Source: JAMHWF01 sp964371405 (lineage in GTDB: Bacteria > Pseudomonadota > Gammaproteobacteria > Burkholderiales > Burkholderiaceae_C). From it: DNA of 64,000 nucleotides. A program made the translations under genes and the position numbers. The notes beneath the pieces were generated by a model that saw only the letters and a list, made by a program, of their open reading frames with translations, did not search any database and had not been told where the DNA came from. Positions 54,478 to 62,974 of this stretch are shown one piece after another (the stretch's first letter is position 1; each line of letters begins with the position of its first letter). Location of the stretch: the NCBI GenBank assembly GCA_964371405.1, contig CAYJLV010000007.1, positions 62,001 to 126,000 of the forward strand, given 5' to 3'.

Positions 54478-57414
54478 CTACCTCGCATGCACGGCCTTGA
54501 TGTCGGCGACGCGGCCGGTGGCGTGACAGACCATGCAGGTTTCGATCTTGCCGAGCGCCACATTGCGCGGCGCGTACAGCGAGCCGGCGTTGATCTCCAT
54601 GTGCGCGCGCGCCAGCACCGAATCGTGGCAGGCGAAACACTGCGTGGCGATCGGCGAGTTGACGAGCGTCGTCGCCGCGGCGTTGGTCGGCACGCCGGTG
54701 CCGGCGGCCACGCTGAAGCCGGCGCCGTAGCTGGTGACGTTGTCCTTGACCACGTAGGGCGACAGCGAAAAGACGCTGAGCGGCGTCGCCAGGCAATTGT
54801 TGATCGGGGTCACCGTGCAGCCCGCGTTCAACGTGCCGGCCGTGCCGTTGAACGTGCCGGTGGCCACCGTGCGGTGCTGCCGGTTGGGCAGCGCGGCGGC
54901 CGACGCCGTGACGCTGAAGTCGTAGGTCCCCGGCAGGTGGCAGGCCTCGCACGCCCTCAGCACGCCGGGGAACTTGATGTTGGCGAACGACTCGGTCGTG
55001 CTCGCTGCGTGCCAGGTGAACGGCACTGTGCGCTTGGCGCCGCCGTGGATCGAGTGGATGTAGCTGGTGGAGTCGGCCGACCAGCCGCTGCTGGTGCGGT
55101 TGGGCGTGTGGCACCACGCGCAGGTCGTGCCGTCGTTGCGCTGGCCGCCGTGGAACGACTCGTCGGTGAAGGTGCCGAGCTCCTGATGGCACTTGTTGCA
55201 GCGCGCGTCCTCGACGATCGCGCGACGCCCGGTGTAACCCGTGGCCACCTTGGTGACGTTGGGCACGACCACGACCAGCCCGCCGCGTTTGTTGGGCATT
55301 CTCGGGTCGAGCAGTTCGGGCGACGATATCGGCACCACGCCGGACACCGGCAGGCTCGACACCGTGACCGGGTAGTTCGGCAGATTGGCCTGCGTCAGCG
55401 GCGGCGCGCTGCGCAACGAGTATGAGAAGCCGAGGCCGCCGGTCAGCATGACTGCGTTGTCGGGGACCGTCACGCCGGTCAGCGTCACCGTGTAGAAGCC
55501 GCTGGCATCTGGGCCGGTCAAGGTGCCGGCGCCGGCGCCGCTGGCGGTGCCGTTCCAGAGGCTGCGCAGGTAGCCTGACGCCGCCGCATTGAAGTCGGCC
55601 GGCACGGCGATGCCGTCTTGCGGCACGGCGAACACGAACTGCGCGCTCGGCGAGCCGAAGAAGTTGTCCCACAGCTCCTGTGTCGACAGCGGAAATGCGA
55701 CCGTGTCTGGATTGAAGGTCTTGAACGGCACCGGTGCGCCGTTCTGCAGCATGCGAAACACCATCACCGGCCGCCCGCTCGCGTTGCGCGACACGCTCTG
55801 GATCTCGTAGCTGACCTTGATCGCGCCGGCCGGCAGGCGCGCGCTGTTGGAGGCGATCCAGGCCGAATTGGTGTTGTTGTTGCCGCTGGTCTCGCCCTGC
55901 ACAAGTTGCACGTCGAGCGAGTTGTCGGGATTGGGCGGCGTCACCGGCAGGTGGACCAGGTCGATGCCGGCGGAGGTGTGGCACTGGCCGCACAGCGAGT
56001 CGTCGGGTTGCGACAGCCCGCCGTGGGCAAAGCCGCTGAAGCTCGTGGTGCTGGTCAGGCCCTTGGCCGCGTCGGCCAGCGTCACGCCCATGCCGGTGGC
56101 GAAGTTGATGCCGTCGTGGCAGCCGCCGCAGGCCAGGCGGTTGGGCACGTTCTTCCAGTTGTCGCCCTGCTTGGTCTGCGCCGTCGACGCTGCCGAGCCG
56201 TCGTGGCACTTGGTGCAGTTGCGCAGATCCTGCGGGAACAGCACTTCGTTGTACTTCAGGGCAGCGTAGTTGTAGTTCTTCTTGGCCAGACGCTTGCCGG
56301 CGTGGGTGTGGTGGATGTGGTTCGGCAAGTTGCCGATCGCACGCCCATCGACCTTCTCGGTGCTGCTGGTGAAGGTCAGTGTGGCGGGGTTGATGGTGGC
56401 TTCGCTGCGGCCGTACTTGCGTTGTTCGGTGTGGCAGACCACGCAGTAGCGGGTTTCGTTGCGCGCGCCGCCGTGAAAACCTGCGCCCGAGCTCTCCGGG
56501 TTGTCGCCCGGGATGCCGCCGAGCTTGCGATGGCACTCTTCGCACTTGGCGGTAGCCACGATGTCGCGGCCGGAGTCGGCGACCGCCTGACCGGTGGCGG
56601 GAATGAAGTCGTAGATGACGTCCTTGGCGTTGACCAGCGGCACCCCGGGAGCGGGGCTGAAGGCCACGCCGTTGGGCGTGTTGGTGCCGGTGCCGGGCGC
56701 ATTGCCCGAGACCTGGATCGTCAACCGGTGCACCAGGTTCGGCTCGTAAGTCAGGTCGCCCAGATCGGCCTTGTTGTTGACGCCGCTGACGCTCATCGCA
56801 TCGACCTGCGCCTTGGTCTGCGGGACGTCGCGCGCGAAGGTGTAGCGGTAGCTGCCGTCGCGGTTGTCGACCAGAGTCCCGGTGTTGTCGGTGGTCGGCC
56901 GGGTCGGGGTCGGAGCGATCAAGGCGCCGGAGGTCGCGTTCTTGGTCTGCACCGTGGTGACGATGTAGCTGACCCACTTGCTCGGGCTGCCGTTCGTGCC
57001 GGGCACCAGCTTGGCGATCGAGAAGGACAGGTTGGCAAGCCCCGCCGTCACGGCGGTGCTGCCCAGGGACGTGTTGCCGAGGCCCACGACCGGGCTGCCG
57101 TTGGCGTCGGCGACGGTGAAGTTGACGACCGGCGGGCTGGCGATCGTGACGCTGGTGACCGTGACGTTCGGCACCAGAGCCGCCCAGGCGGCGGCCTGCG
57201 CATCGGTGGCCGGCGCTGCGTTGCTCGGGATCGTGAGCGCATTGCCGCTCGGACCGGCCGGCCCGCCGGGACCGGCAGGCCCGATCGGACCCGCAGGCCC
57301 TGGGGCGCCCGTCGGGCCGGCATCGCCGGAGCCCCCGCCGCCGCAGCCAGCCACCGTCAGAGCGCCCGCCGCGAACAGGATCGCGACACCCGAGCGAATC
57401 AGCGAATTCCTCAT
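54478..57414 (-). CDS. OmcA/MtrC-family decahaem c-type cytochrome lipoprotein with collagen-like N-terminus
   Basis: 978 residues. The lipoprotein signal ends at the lipobox Cys in LTVAGCGGGG. About ten Gly-X-Y triplets follow (GPTGAPGPAGPIGPAG onwards, residues about 30-60). Ten CXXCH motifs are present in two groups of five (CEECH, CVVCH, CTKCH, CGGCH, CGQCH; CNKCH, CAWCH, CEACH, CFACH, CMVCH), separated by a beta-rich domain, as in MtrC/OmcA. This is the probable cell-surface end of the conduit. The ATG at 57414 has GGAGG upstream. Confidence 0.93.
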   Translation of the reverse strand: MRNSLIRSGVAILFAAGALTVAGCGGGGSGDAGPTGAPGPAGPIGPAGPGGPAGPSGNALTIPSNAAPATDAQAAAWAALVPNVTVTSVTIASPPVVNFTVADANGSPVVGLGNTSLGSTAVTAGLANLSFSIAKLVPGTNGSPSKWVSYIVTTVQTKNATSGALIAPTPTRPTTDNTGTLVDNRDGSYRYTFARDVPQTKAQVDAMSVSGVNNKADLGDLTYEPNLVHRLTIQVSGNAPGTGTNTPNGVAFSPAPGVPLVNAKDVIYDFIPATGQAVADSGRDIVATAKCEECHRKLGGIPGDNPESSGAGFHGGARNETRYCVVCHTEQRKYGRSEATINPATLTFTSSTEKVDGRAIGNLPNHIHHTHAGKRLAKKNYNYAALKYNEVLFPQDLRNCTKCHDGSAASTAQTKQGDNWKNVPNRLACGGCHDGINFATGMGVTLADAAKGLTSTTSFSGFAHGGLSQPDDSLCGQCHTSAGIDLVHLPVTPPNPDNSLDVQLVQGETSGNNNTNSAWIASNSARLPAGAIKVSYEIQSVSRNASGRPVMVFRMLQNGAPVPFKTFNPDTVAFPLSTQELWDNFFGSPSAQFVFAVPQDGIAVPADFNAAASGYLRSLWNGTASGAGAGTLTGPDASGFYTVTLTGVTVPDNAVMLTGGLGFSYSLRSAPPLTQANLPNYPVTVSSLPVSGVVPISSPELLDPRMPNKRGGLVVVVPNVTKVATGYTGRRAIVEDARCNKCHQELGTFTDESFHGGQRNDGTTCAWCHTPNRTSSGWSADSTSYIHSIHGGAKRTVPFTWHAASTTESFANIKFPGVLRACEACHLPGTYDFSVTASAAALPNRQHRTVATGTFNGTAGTLNAGCTVTPINNCLATPLSVFSLSPYVVKDNVTSYGAGFSVAAGTGVPTNAAATTLVNSPIATQCFACHDSVLARAHMEINAGSLYAPRNVALGKIETCMVCHATGRVADIKAVHAR

Positions 57415-57454
57415 GCTGACCTCCAATGGCTGGCCGGTGCGAGCACCGGCGTGG

Positions 57455-58048
57455 CTACTTCGTGGCGGACACCTTCATCTCTTGCGGGCCCGGACCTTCG
57501 GGCTCCTTGTGCGCGATGCCGTAGTGGCAGTCGATGCAGGTCATGCCCTCGGCCTTGCCCTTGGCATGACGCGTCTTCGCCTTGTCCGACTGCTTGTCCT
57601 CGTCCATCTTCTCGGAGACGTGGCAGTTGCGACACTCGTGCGAGTCGGTCTCCTTCATGCGCTTCCAGACCCTTTGCGCCATCGCGGGCCGGTGCGCCTC
57701 GAACTTTTCCTTGGTGTCGATCACGCCGGTCAAGTGCCCGTAGAGCTCGAACGTGGCGGCCATCTTGCGCATCAGCAGGGGGCCGACCTCGCGCGGCACG
57801 TGGCAGTCGGTACAGACGGCACGCACGCCAGTGCGGTTCTTGTCGTGGACCGTGTCCTTGTATTCGGCATAGACGTTGTCGCGCATCTCGTGGCAGCCGA
57901 TGCAGAACTGCTCGGTGCTGGTCCACGCCAAGCCGGCAGCGCCGCCGATGACGAGCAGCACGGCAACGAACACGCTGAGGACGCTGACGCCCGCGATCAG
58001 CTTCCAGTTGCGCCGCAACTGGCCGCTCCCCTGAGCCTTGTCGTTCAT
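57455..58048 (-). CDS. NapC/NirT-family tetrahaem quinol dehydrogenase (CymA-like)
   Basis: 197 residues. One N-terminal membrane anchor (about 17-41) is followed by four CXXCH sites (CIGCH, CTDCH, CRNCH, CIDCH). NapC/NirT/CymA proteins take electrons from the quinol pool and pass them to periplasmic partners, or run in reverse in iron oxidisers. GGAGGAG precedes the ATG at 58048. It lies 40 bases before the MtrC-like gene. Confidence 0.93.
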   Translation of the reverse strand: MNDKAQGSGQLRRNWKLIAGVSVLSVFVAVLLVIGGAAGLAWTSTEQFCIGCHEMRDNVYAEYKDTVHDKNRTGVRAVCTDCHVPREVGPLLMRKMAATFELYGHLTGVIDTKEKFEAHRPAMAQRVWKRMKETDSHECRNCHVSEKMDEDKQSDKAKTRHAKGKAEGMTCIDCHYGIAHKEPEGPGPQEMKVSATK

Positions 58049-58092
58049 CGGCTCCTCCTCTTCCGGCGCGATGCCGGACCGCCTCGATCCGA

Positions 58093-58428
58093 TCAGCGGG
58101 ACAAGATCCAGCGCACGAGGTTGCGAATCTCGGCTTCGTCCTTGCTCTTGACGACCTTGTGTTCTTCTTCCTTGCCGTCGATCTTGACCTTGGGCGCCGT
58201 CGTGATGTGCTTGTAGACCTCGTCCTCGGCGCCGGGCTTGCCCTTGAGGCGGGTGGCGGTTTCCTTGAACGACGGGCCGTCCTTCTTCTTGTCGACGGCG
58301 TGGCACTTGCCGCACTCGCTCTTCTTGAGCAGCGCCTGCGCGGCATCGTTGTCGACCGTCTGCGCCCAGGTGATTCCGGCGCCGCCCAAGGCGATGAGCG
58401 CGACCGTGAGCGCACAGAACTTCTTCAT
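58093..58428 (-). CDS. Small class I cytochrome c (periplasmic)
   Basis: 111 residues with a cleavable signal (LTVALIALGGAGITWAQ). One haem site CGKCH; the C-terminal helix ends EIRNLVRWILSR. The surface is very Lys-rich, suggesting a soluble electron shuttle. GAGGGGG precedes the ATG at 58428. First gene of the leftward operon; paralogue of the operon's last gene. Confidence 0.92.
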   Translation of the reverse strand: MKKFCALTVALIALGGAGITWAQTVDNDAAQALLKKSECGKCHAVDKKKDGPSFKETATRLKGKPGAEDEVYKHITTAPKVKIDGKEEEHKVVKSKDEAEIRNLVRWILSR

Positions 58429-58455
58429 CGGTGCCCCCTCGAACTCGACGAGATG

Positions 58456-58491
58456 GCGCATGTTGCGCTTTGTTACCATGGAAGTGCGCAA
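58456..58491. promoter_or_regulatory. Repeated TGCGC half-sites before the multihaem operon
   Basis: GCGCA-TGT-TGCGC (58456-58468) is a perfect 5-bp dyad. TTGCGC (58463-58468) also pairs with GCGCAA (58486-58491) across 17 bases. The three half-sites lie 28-63 bases upstream of the first cytochrome start codon, a reasonable operator position. I could not fix a -35/-10 pair with confidence. Confidence 0.35.
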
Positions 58492-58714
58492 TACCCCAGG
58501 AAATCGCTCCTAGGACATACCTGCGCGTCCACTGGCTCCGTCGCACGGTCGATCCCGGACGGGACATCTGTCGCAATTTGGAACGCGCGCGCGCCGAACT
58601 ACAGGCAAACGAGCCGCGCAGGCACGATCGCCGCCCGGCACGGCACTTGCGATTTGTTCTCGCAGAACGACAAGCGCCGCCACCCGCCGGCCGCGCCAAC
58701 CGAGGATTCCGCGC
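58492..58714. other. Intergenic region before the E1 gene
   Basis: About 220 bases between the divergent multihaem operon and the E1 gene. It should hold the E1 promoter, but I see no convincing -35/-10 pair. No gene recognised. Confidence 0.4.
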
Positions 58715-60904
58715 ATGCCCAAGATCACCGAACTCCGCCCCGACGCACCCTGGATCGAAGTGCAATCCGAGCCGCAGGACTGGGACGCCATCGGCGCCGC
58801 CGAGTTGCTGCGGCTGCACTACCACCAGCATGTGATCCGCGCCTTCGAAGAGACCGTGCTCGACTTCGAGAAGCTCGGCCTGGTCAACGGCCCGGTGCAT
58901 TCCAGCATCGGCCAGGAGGCCGGCGCGGTCGGCGCGATCGCGCCGATGAACACGGGCGACCTGATCACCGGCGCGCACCGCGGCCACCACCAGTTCATCG
59001 CCAAGGGGATGCGCCACCTCGACGACGCCGCCTACGACCCGCGCAGCGGCGCACTGCCGCAGCCCGTCACCACCTTCCTCTATCGCGCGCTGGCCGAGAT
59101 CCTCGGCCTGTCCGACGGCTTCTGCAATGGGCGCGGCGGCTCGATGCACCTGCGCTGGGCCGAGTGCGGCGCGATGGGCACCAACGCCATCGTCGGCGGC
59201 GGCGTGCCGATCGCGACCGGCCTGGCGTGGGCCAAGAAACGCGAAGGCAAGGGCCATGTCGCGGCGACCTTCTTCGGCGACGGCAGCGCGCACATCGGCG
59301 CCGTGCCCGAGTCGATGAACCTGGCCGCCTTGTGGTCGCTGCCGATCGCCTTCTTCATCGAGAACAACGGCTACGCCGTGGCGACGACGCTCGAAGAAGA
59401 AACGAAGGAAACACGCCTGTCGTCGCGCGGCGGCGCGTTCGCCATTCCCGCCTGGCGCGTCGACGGCATGGACCTCGCCGCCGTCGTCACGGCGTCGCGG
59501 ATGGCCATCGAGCACATGCGCGCCGGCAAGGGGCCGACGCTGATCGAGGCGATGGTCTACCGCTACTTCCACCACGGCGGCTCGATCCTGGGCAGCGCCT
59601 TCGGCTACCGCGGCAAGGACGAGGAAGCCGAGTGGAAGGCGCGCGATCCGCTGGCGCGCACGGCGCGCGAGATGATCGCGCGCGGCTGGCTGACGCCGCA
59701 GCAGGATGAGGCAATCCGCGCCAACGTCGTCGCTGCAATGGCCGGCATCGCAGCGCGCCTGCGCGAGGACGACCCGGCGACGGGCAAGCCGCGCATCCCC
59801 CCCGCGCTGTGGCCGAAAACGGAGTTCCGCGACCACGGCCTGCGCGGCGACCTGTCGGAGTTCGCCGGTGCGCGCTTCGAGGAGCTGGAGTCGGCAAGCG
59901 CGAAGACGGGCGAGGTCAAGTTCGTCGACGCCGTCGCCGCCGTGATGGGGCGGCGCATGGAGACCGACGAGCGCATCTTCGTGATGGGCGAGGACATCCA
60001 TCGCTTGAAGGGCGGCACCAACGGCGCGACCAAGGGCCTGGCGCAGCGATTCCCCGATCGCATCGTGCCGACGCCGATCGAGGAGGAAGGCTTCGTCGGC
60101 CTGTGCGGCGGCGTCGCGATGGAGGGCAGCTACCGCCCGGTGGTCGAGTTCATGTACGCCGACTTCACGCTGGTGGCGGCCGACCAGGTCTTCAACCAGA
60201 TCGGCAAGAGCCGCCACATGTTCGGCGGCGATTCGCCGATGCCGCTGGTGCTGCGCACCAAGTGCGCCATCGGCACCGGCTACGGCTCGCAGCACTCGAT
60301 GGACCCGGCGGGCCTGTACTCCCAGTGGCCGGGCTGGCGCATCGTCGCGCCGAGCACGCCGTTCGACTACGTCGGCCTGATGAACAGTGCGCTGCTCTGC
60401 GAGGACCCGGTGCTCGTGATCGAGCACGTCGACCTCTACAACACCAACGGCCCCGGCCCTGTCGACGACCTGGACTACTACATCCCGCTGGGCAAGGCCA
60501 AGGTCGTGCGGCCCGGCAAGGCGTTCACGGTGCTGACCTATCTCGCGATGGTGCCGGTGGCGCTGCAGGTGGCCGCGGAGATGGGCGTCGACGCCGAGAT
60601 CATCGACCTGCGCTCGCTCGACCGCGCCGGCATCGACTGGGACACCATCGGCGCGAGCATCGAAAAGACGAACAACGTCGTCGTCCTCGAGCAGGGCACG
60701 CTGAGCGTGTCCTACGGCGCGATGCTGACCGACGAGATCCAGCGCCGCTGGTTCGACCACCTCGACCAGCCGGTGCAGCGCATCCACGGCGGCGAGTCGT
60801 CGCCGTCGGTGAGCAAGGTGCTCGAACGCGCGGCGCACGTCGGCGCCGACGAGATTCGCGCGGGCTTCGCCCGGATGATGGCGGATTCCGGCCGGCAACT
60901 GTGA
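58715..60904 (+). CDS. 2-oxoacid dehydrogenase E1, fused alpha and beta subunits
   Basis: 729 residues. The alpha part (about 25-360) has the thiamine diphosphate motif starting GDGSAHIGAVPESMN at 188 and ending in the NN pair near 217-218. The beta part (about 385-729) begins EVKFVDAVAAVMGRRMETDE and has the pyrimidine-side Glu region TPIEEEGFVGLCGG. In acetoin, branched-chain or pyruvate dehydrogenases of this type alpha and beta are usually separate; here they are one polypeptide. The substrate is uncertain. The E2 and E3 genes follow. Confidence 0.9.
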   Translation: MPKITELRPDAPWIEVQSEPQDWDAIGAAELLRLHYHQHVIRAFEETVLDFEKLGLVNGPVHSSIGQEAGAVGAIAPMNTGDLITGAHRGHHQFIAKGMRHLDDAAYDPRSGALPQPVTTFLYRALAEILGLSDGFCNGRGGSMHLRWAECGAMGTNAIVGGGVPIATGLAWAKKREGKGHVAATFFGDGSAHIGAVPESMNLAALWSLPIAFFIENNGYAVATTLEEETKETRLSSRGGAFAIPAWRVDGMDLAAVVTASRMAIEHMRAGKGPTLIEAMVYRYFHHGGSILGSAFGYRGKDEEAEWKARDPLARTAREMIARGWLTPQQDEAIRANVVAAMAGIAARLREDDPATGKPRIPPALWPKTEFRDHGLRGDLSEFAGARFEELESASAKTGEVKFVDAVAAVMGRRMETDERIFVMGEDIHRLKGGTNGATKGLAQRFPDRIVPTPIEEEGFVGLCGGVAMEGSYRPVVEFMYADFTLVAADQVFNQIGKSRHMFGGDSPMPLVLRTKCAIGTGYGSQHSMDPAGLYSQWPGWRIVAPSTPFDYVGLMNSALLCEDPVLVIEHVDLYNTNGPGPVDDLDYYIPLGKAKVVRPGKAFTVLTYLAMVPVALQVAAEMGVDAEIIDLRSLDRAGIDWDTIGASIEKTNNVVVLEQGTLSVSYGAMLTDEIQRRWFDHLDQPVQRIHGGESSPSVSKVLERAAHVGADEIRAGFARMMADSGRQL

Positions 60905-60925
60905 CGGCGACGAGGAGCAGCAACC

Positions 60926-61477
60926 ATGCCGCAAACCCCTGAAAGCGCCGGCGGCCTGCCGGGCCTGCGCGGAACCGACCACATCGGCTTCACCGTCCCC
61001 GATCTCGACGAGGCGGTGCGTTTCTTCGTCGACGTGATCGGCTGCGAGGCGTTCTACGACCTCGGGCCGTTCAGCTCCGACGGCGACTGGATGGCCGAGC
61101 ATCTGAACGTGCATCCGCGCGCCGTGATGCGGCGGCTGAAGTTCCTGCGCTGCCGCAACGGCTCGAACTTCGAGGTCTTCGAGTACGAGAGCCCCGACCA
61201 GAACCGCACGCCGCCGCGCAACAGCGACGTCGGCGGCCACCATCTGGCGTTCTACGTCGACGACATGGCCGCGGCGCTGGCGCACCTGCGCCGCCACGGT
61301 GTGCGCGTCCTCGGCGAGCCGACGGTGCGCGACAGCGGCCCCAGCGGCGGCCAGACCTGGGTCTACTTCCTCGCGCCCTGGGGCATGCAGTTCGAACTGG
61401 TCAGCTACCCGCAGGGCAAGGCCTACGAACGCGAGACCGGGCGCCGCCTGTGGCACCCGGCGCGGCCGGGCGAATGA
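60926..61477 (+). CDS. VOC-superfamily (glyoxalase/dioxygenase fold) protein
   Basis: 183 residues. Two beta-alpha-beta-beta-beta modules: DHIGFTVPDLDEAVRFFVDV in the first and GGHHLAFYVDDMAAALAHL in the second. Candidate metal ligands are His and Glu in DHIGF, FEVFEYE, HHLAF and QFELVSY. It sits between E1 and E2 on the same strand, 21 bases after E1, so it belongs to the operon. Lyase, epimerase or dioxygenase activity on the 2-oxoacid or its precursor is possible but not shown. Confidence 0.85.
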   Translation: MPQTPESAGGLPGLRGTDHIGFTVPDLDEAVRFFVDVIGCEAFYDLGPFSSDGDWMAEHLNVHPRAVMRRLKFLRCRNGSNFEVFEYESPDQNRTPPRNSDVGGHHLAFYVDDMAAALAHLRRHGVRVLGEPTVRDSGPSGGQTWVYFLAPWGMQFELVSYPQGKAYERETGRRLWHPARPGE

Positions 61478-61555
61478 AACGCTGCGCGTCGATTGTGCAA
61501 GGGCCGCGCCACTGCGGCACGCCCTGTTCCTAGAAGAAAACCCGAGGAGTCCCCC

Positions 61556-62952
61556 GTGGCCACCGAGATCAAGCTGCCCGCCCTCGCCCCTTCGATGACC
61601 GAAGGCAACCTCGTGCGCTGGCTCAAGCAGGAGGGCGACGCCGTCGCCGCAGGCGAGGCCCTCGCCGAAATCGAGACCGACAAGGCGCTGGTCGAGCTGG
61701 AAACGCCCGCCGCCGGCGTGCTCGGCCGCATCGTCGTGCCCGCCGGCAGCAACGGCGTCCAGGTCGACACCGTCATCGGCTGGATCGTGCAGGCCGGCGA
61801 AACCGCGCCGGCAGCCGGGGCACCCGCCTCTGCGTCAGCGTCAGCGCCTGCGGCTGCAACACCGGTACCCGCCGCTGCAACGGCACCGGGGCGCGCCGCG
61901 AACGCACCGGAGGCCGCCACCCCGCCCGCCCCCGCACGCGCCGCCGGCGAGCGCATCTTCGCCAGCCCGCTGGCGCGGCGCTTGAGCGCACAGGCCGGCA
62001 TCGCGCTCGACGCGCTGCGCGGCAGCGGGCCGCACGGGCGCATCGTGCGCGTCGACGTAGAGGCCGCGATCCAGGCCGGCCGCGCCGCGCCGGCCAGCGC
62101 CGCGGCGGGCGCATCGGCGGCGGCCGGCGGCTACACCGACACGCCGCACAGCAACACGCGCCGCGTCATCGCGCAACGCCTGACCGAAGCCAAGCAGCAG
62201 GTGCCGCACTTCTACCTGACGATCGACTGCCGCATCGACCGCCTGCTCGCGCTGCGCGCCGAGGCCAATGCCGCGCTCGACGACGCCAAGCTCTCGGTCA
62301 ACGACTTCGTCGTGCGCGCCGTCGCGCTGGCCTTGCAGCGCGTGCCCGCCGCCAACGCGTCGTGGGGCGCGGCGGCGATCCGCCAGTGGCACGACGTCGA
62401 CGTCTCGGTCGCCGTGGCCGCGCCGTCGGGACTGATCACGCCCGTGGTGCGCAACGCCGATCGCAAGAGCGTCGGCGCGATCTCGGCCGAGGTCAAGGCG
62501 CTCGCCGGCCGCGCGCGCGAGGGCCGGCTCAAGCCGCAGGAATACCAGGGCGGTGGCTTCACGATCAGCAACCTCGGCATGTACGGCATCCGCGAGTTCG
62601 CGGCGATCATCAACCCGCCGCAGGCCTGCATCCTGGCCGTGGGCGCCGGCGAGCAGCGGGGCCGCGGCGTCGACGCCGCGCGCGCCCGGGGGGCGCGGGT
62701 TTCAATAAACCGGGAGGTGGGCNNNNNNNNNNCGAGGCAACGTCCTCGGCGTTGTGGACGAGGACGGGCGCCAGCGGGGCGGGGGGCCCGGGCTCGCAGC
62801 AGGCCGGCGAGGGCGCGGGCGCGCTCGCCGTGGCGACGCTGATGACATGCACGCTGTCGGTCGACCACCGCGTCGTCGACGGTGCCGTCGCCGCCGAGTT
62901 CCTCGCGGCGTTCAAGAAGCTGATCGAGCTGCCGGTCGCGCTGCTGGTCTGA
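61556..62952 (+). CDS. Dihydrolipoamide acyltransferase E2, broken by an assembly gap
   Basis: GTG start at 61556 after GAGGAG. The lipoyl domain (1-80) has the modified Lys at 43 in EIETDKALVE. An Ala/Pro linker, the peripheral subunit-binding domain (ASPLARRLSAQAGIALDALR) and the catalytic domain follow. The frame is sound to GAGEQR (about 62660), then nonsense sequence and 10 N intervene. It resumes at GALAVATLMTCTLSVDHRVV with the catalytic His-Asp motif DHRVVDG and ends at 62952. The intervening bases are far longer than the handful of residues expected there, so this is an assembly fault rather than a real insertion. Confidence 0.85.
62723..62732. other. Assembly gap (10 N) inside the E2 gene
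   Basis: Ten N with about 60-85 bases of sequence on each side (roughly 62662-62817) that do not encode E2 in any frame. The conserved protein resumes cleanly on the right. Confidence 0.95.
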
Positions 62953-62974
62953 CCCGCTGCGCAGGCATAACCGA

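Noticed and set aside
62610..62915. Minus-strand frame across the second gap
   Set aside because: Crosses N and the antisense of E2; no homology.
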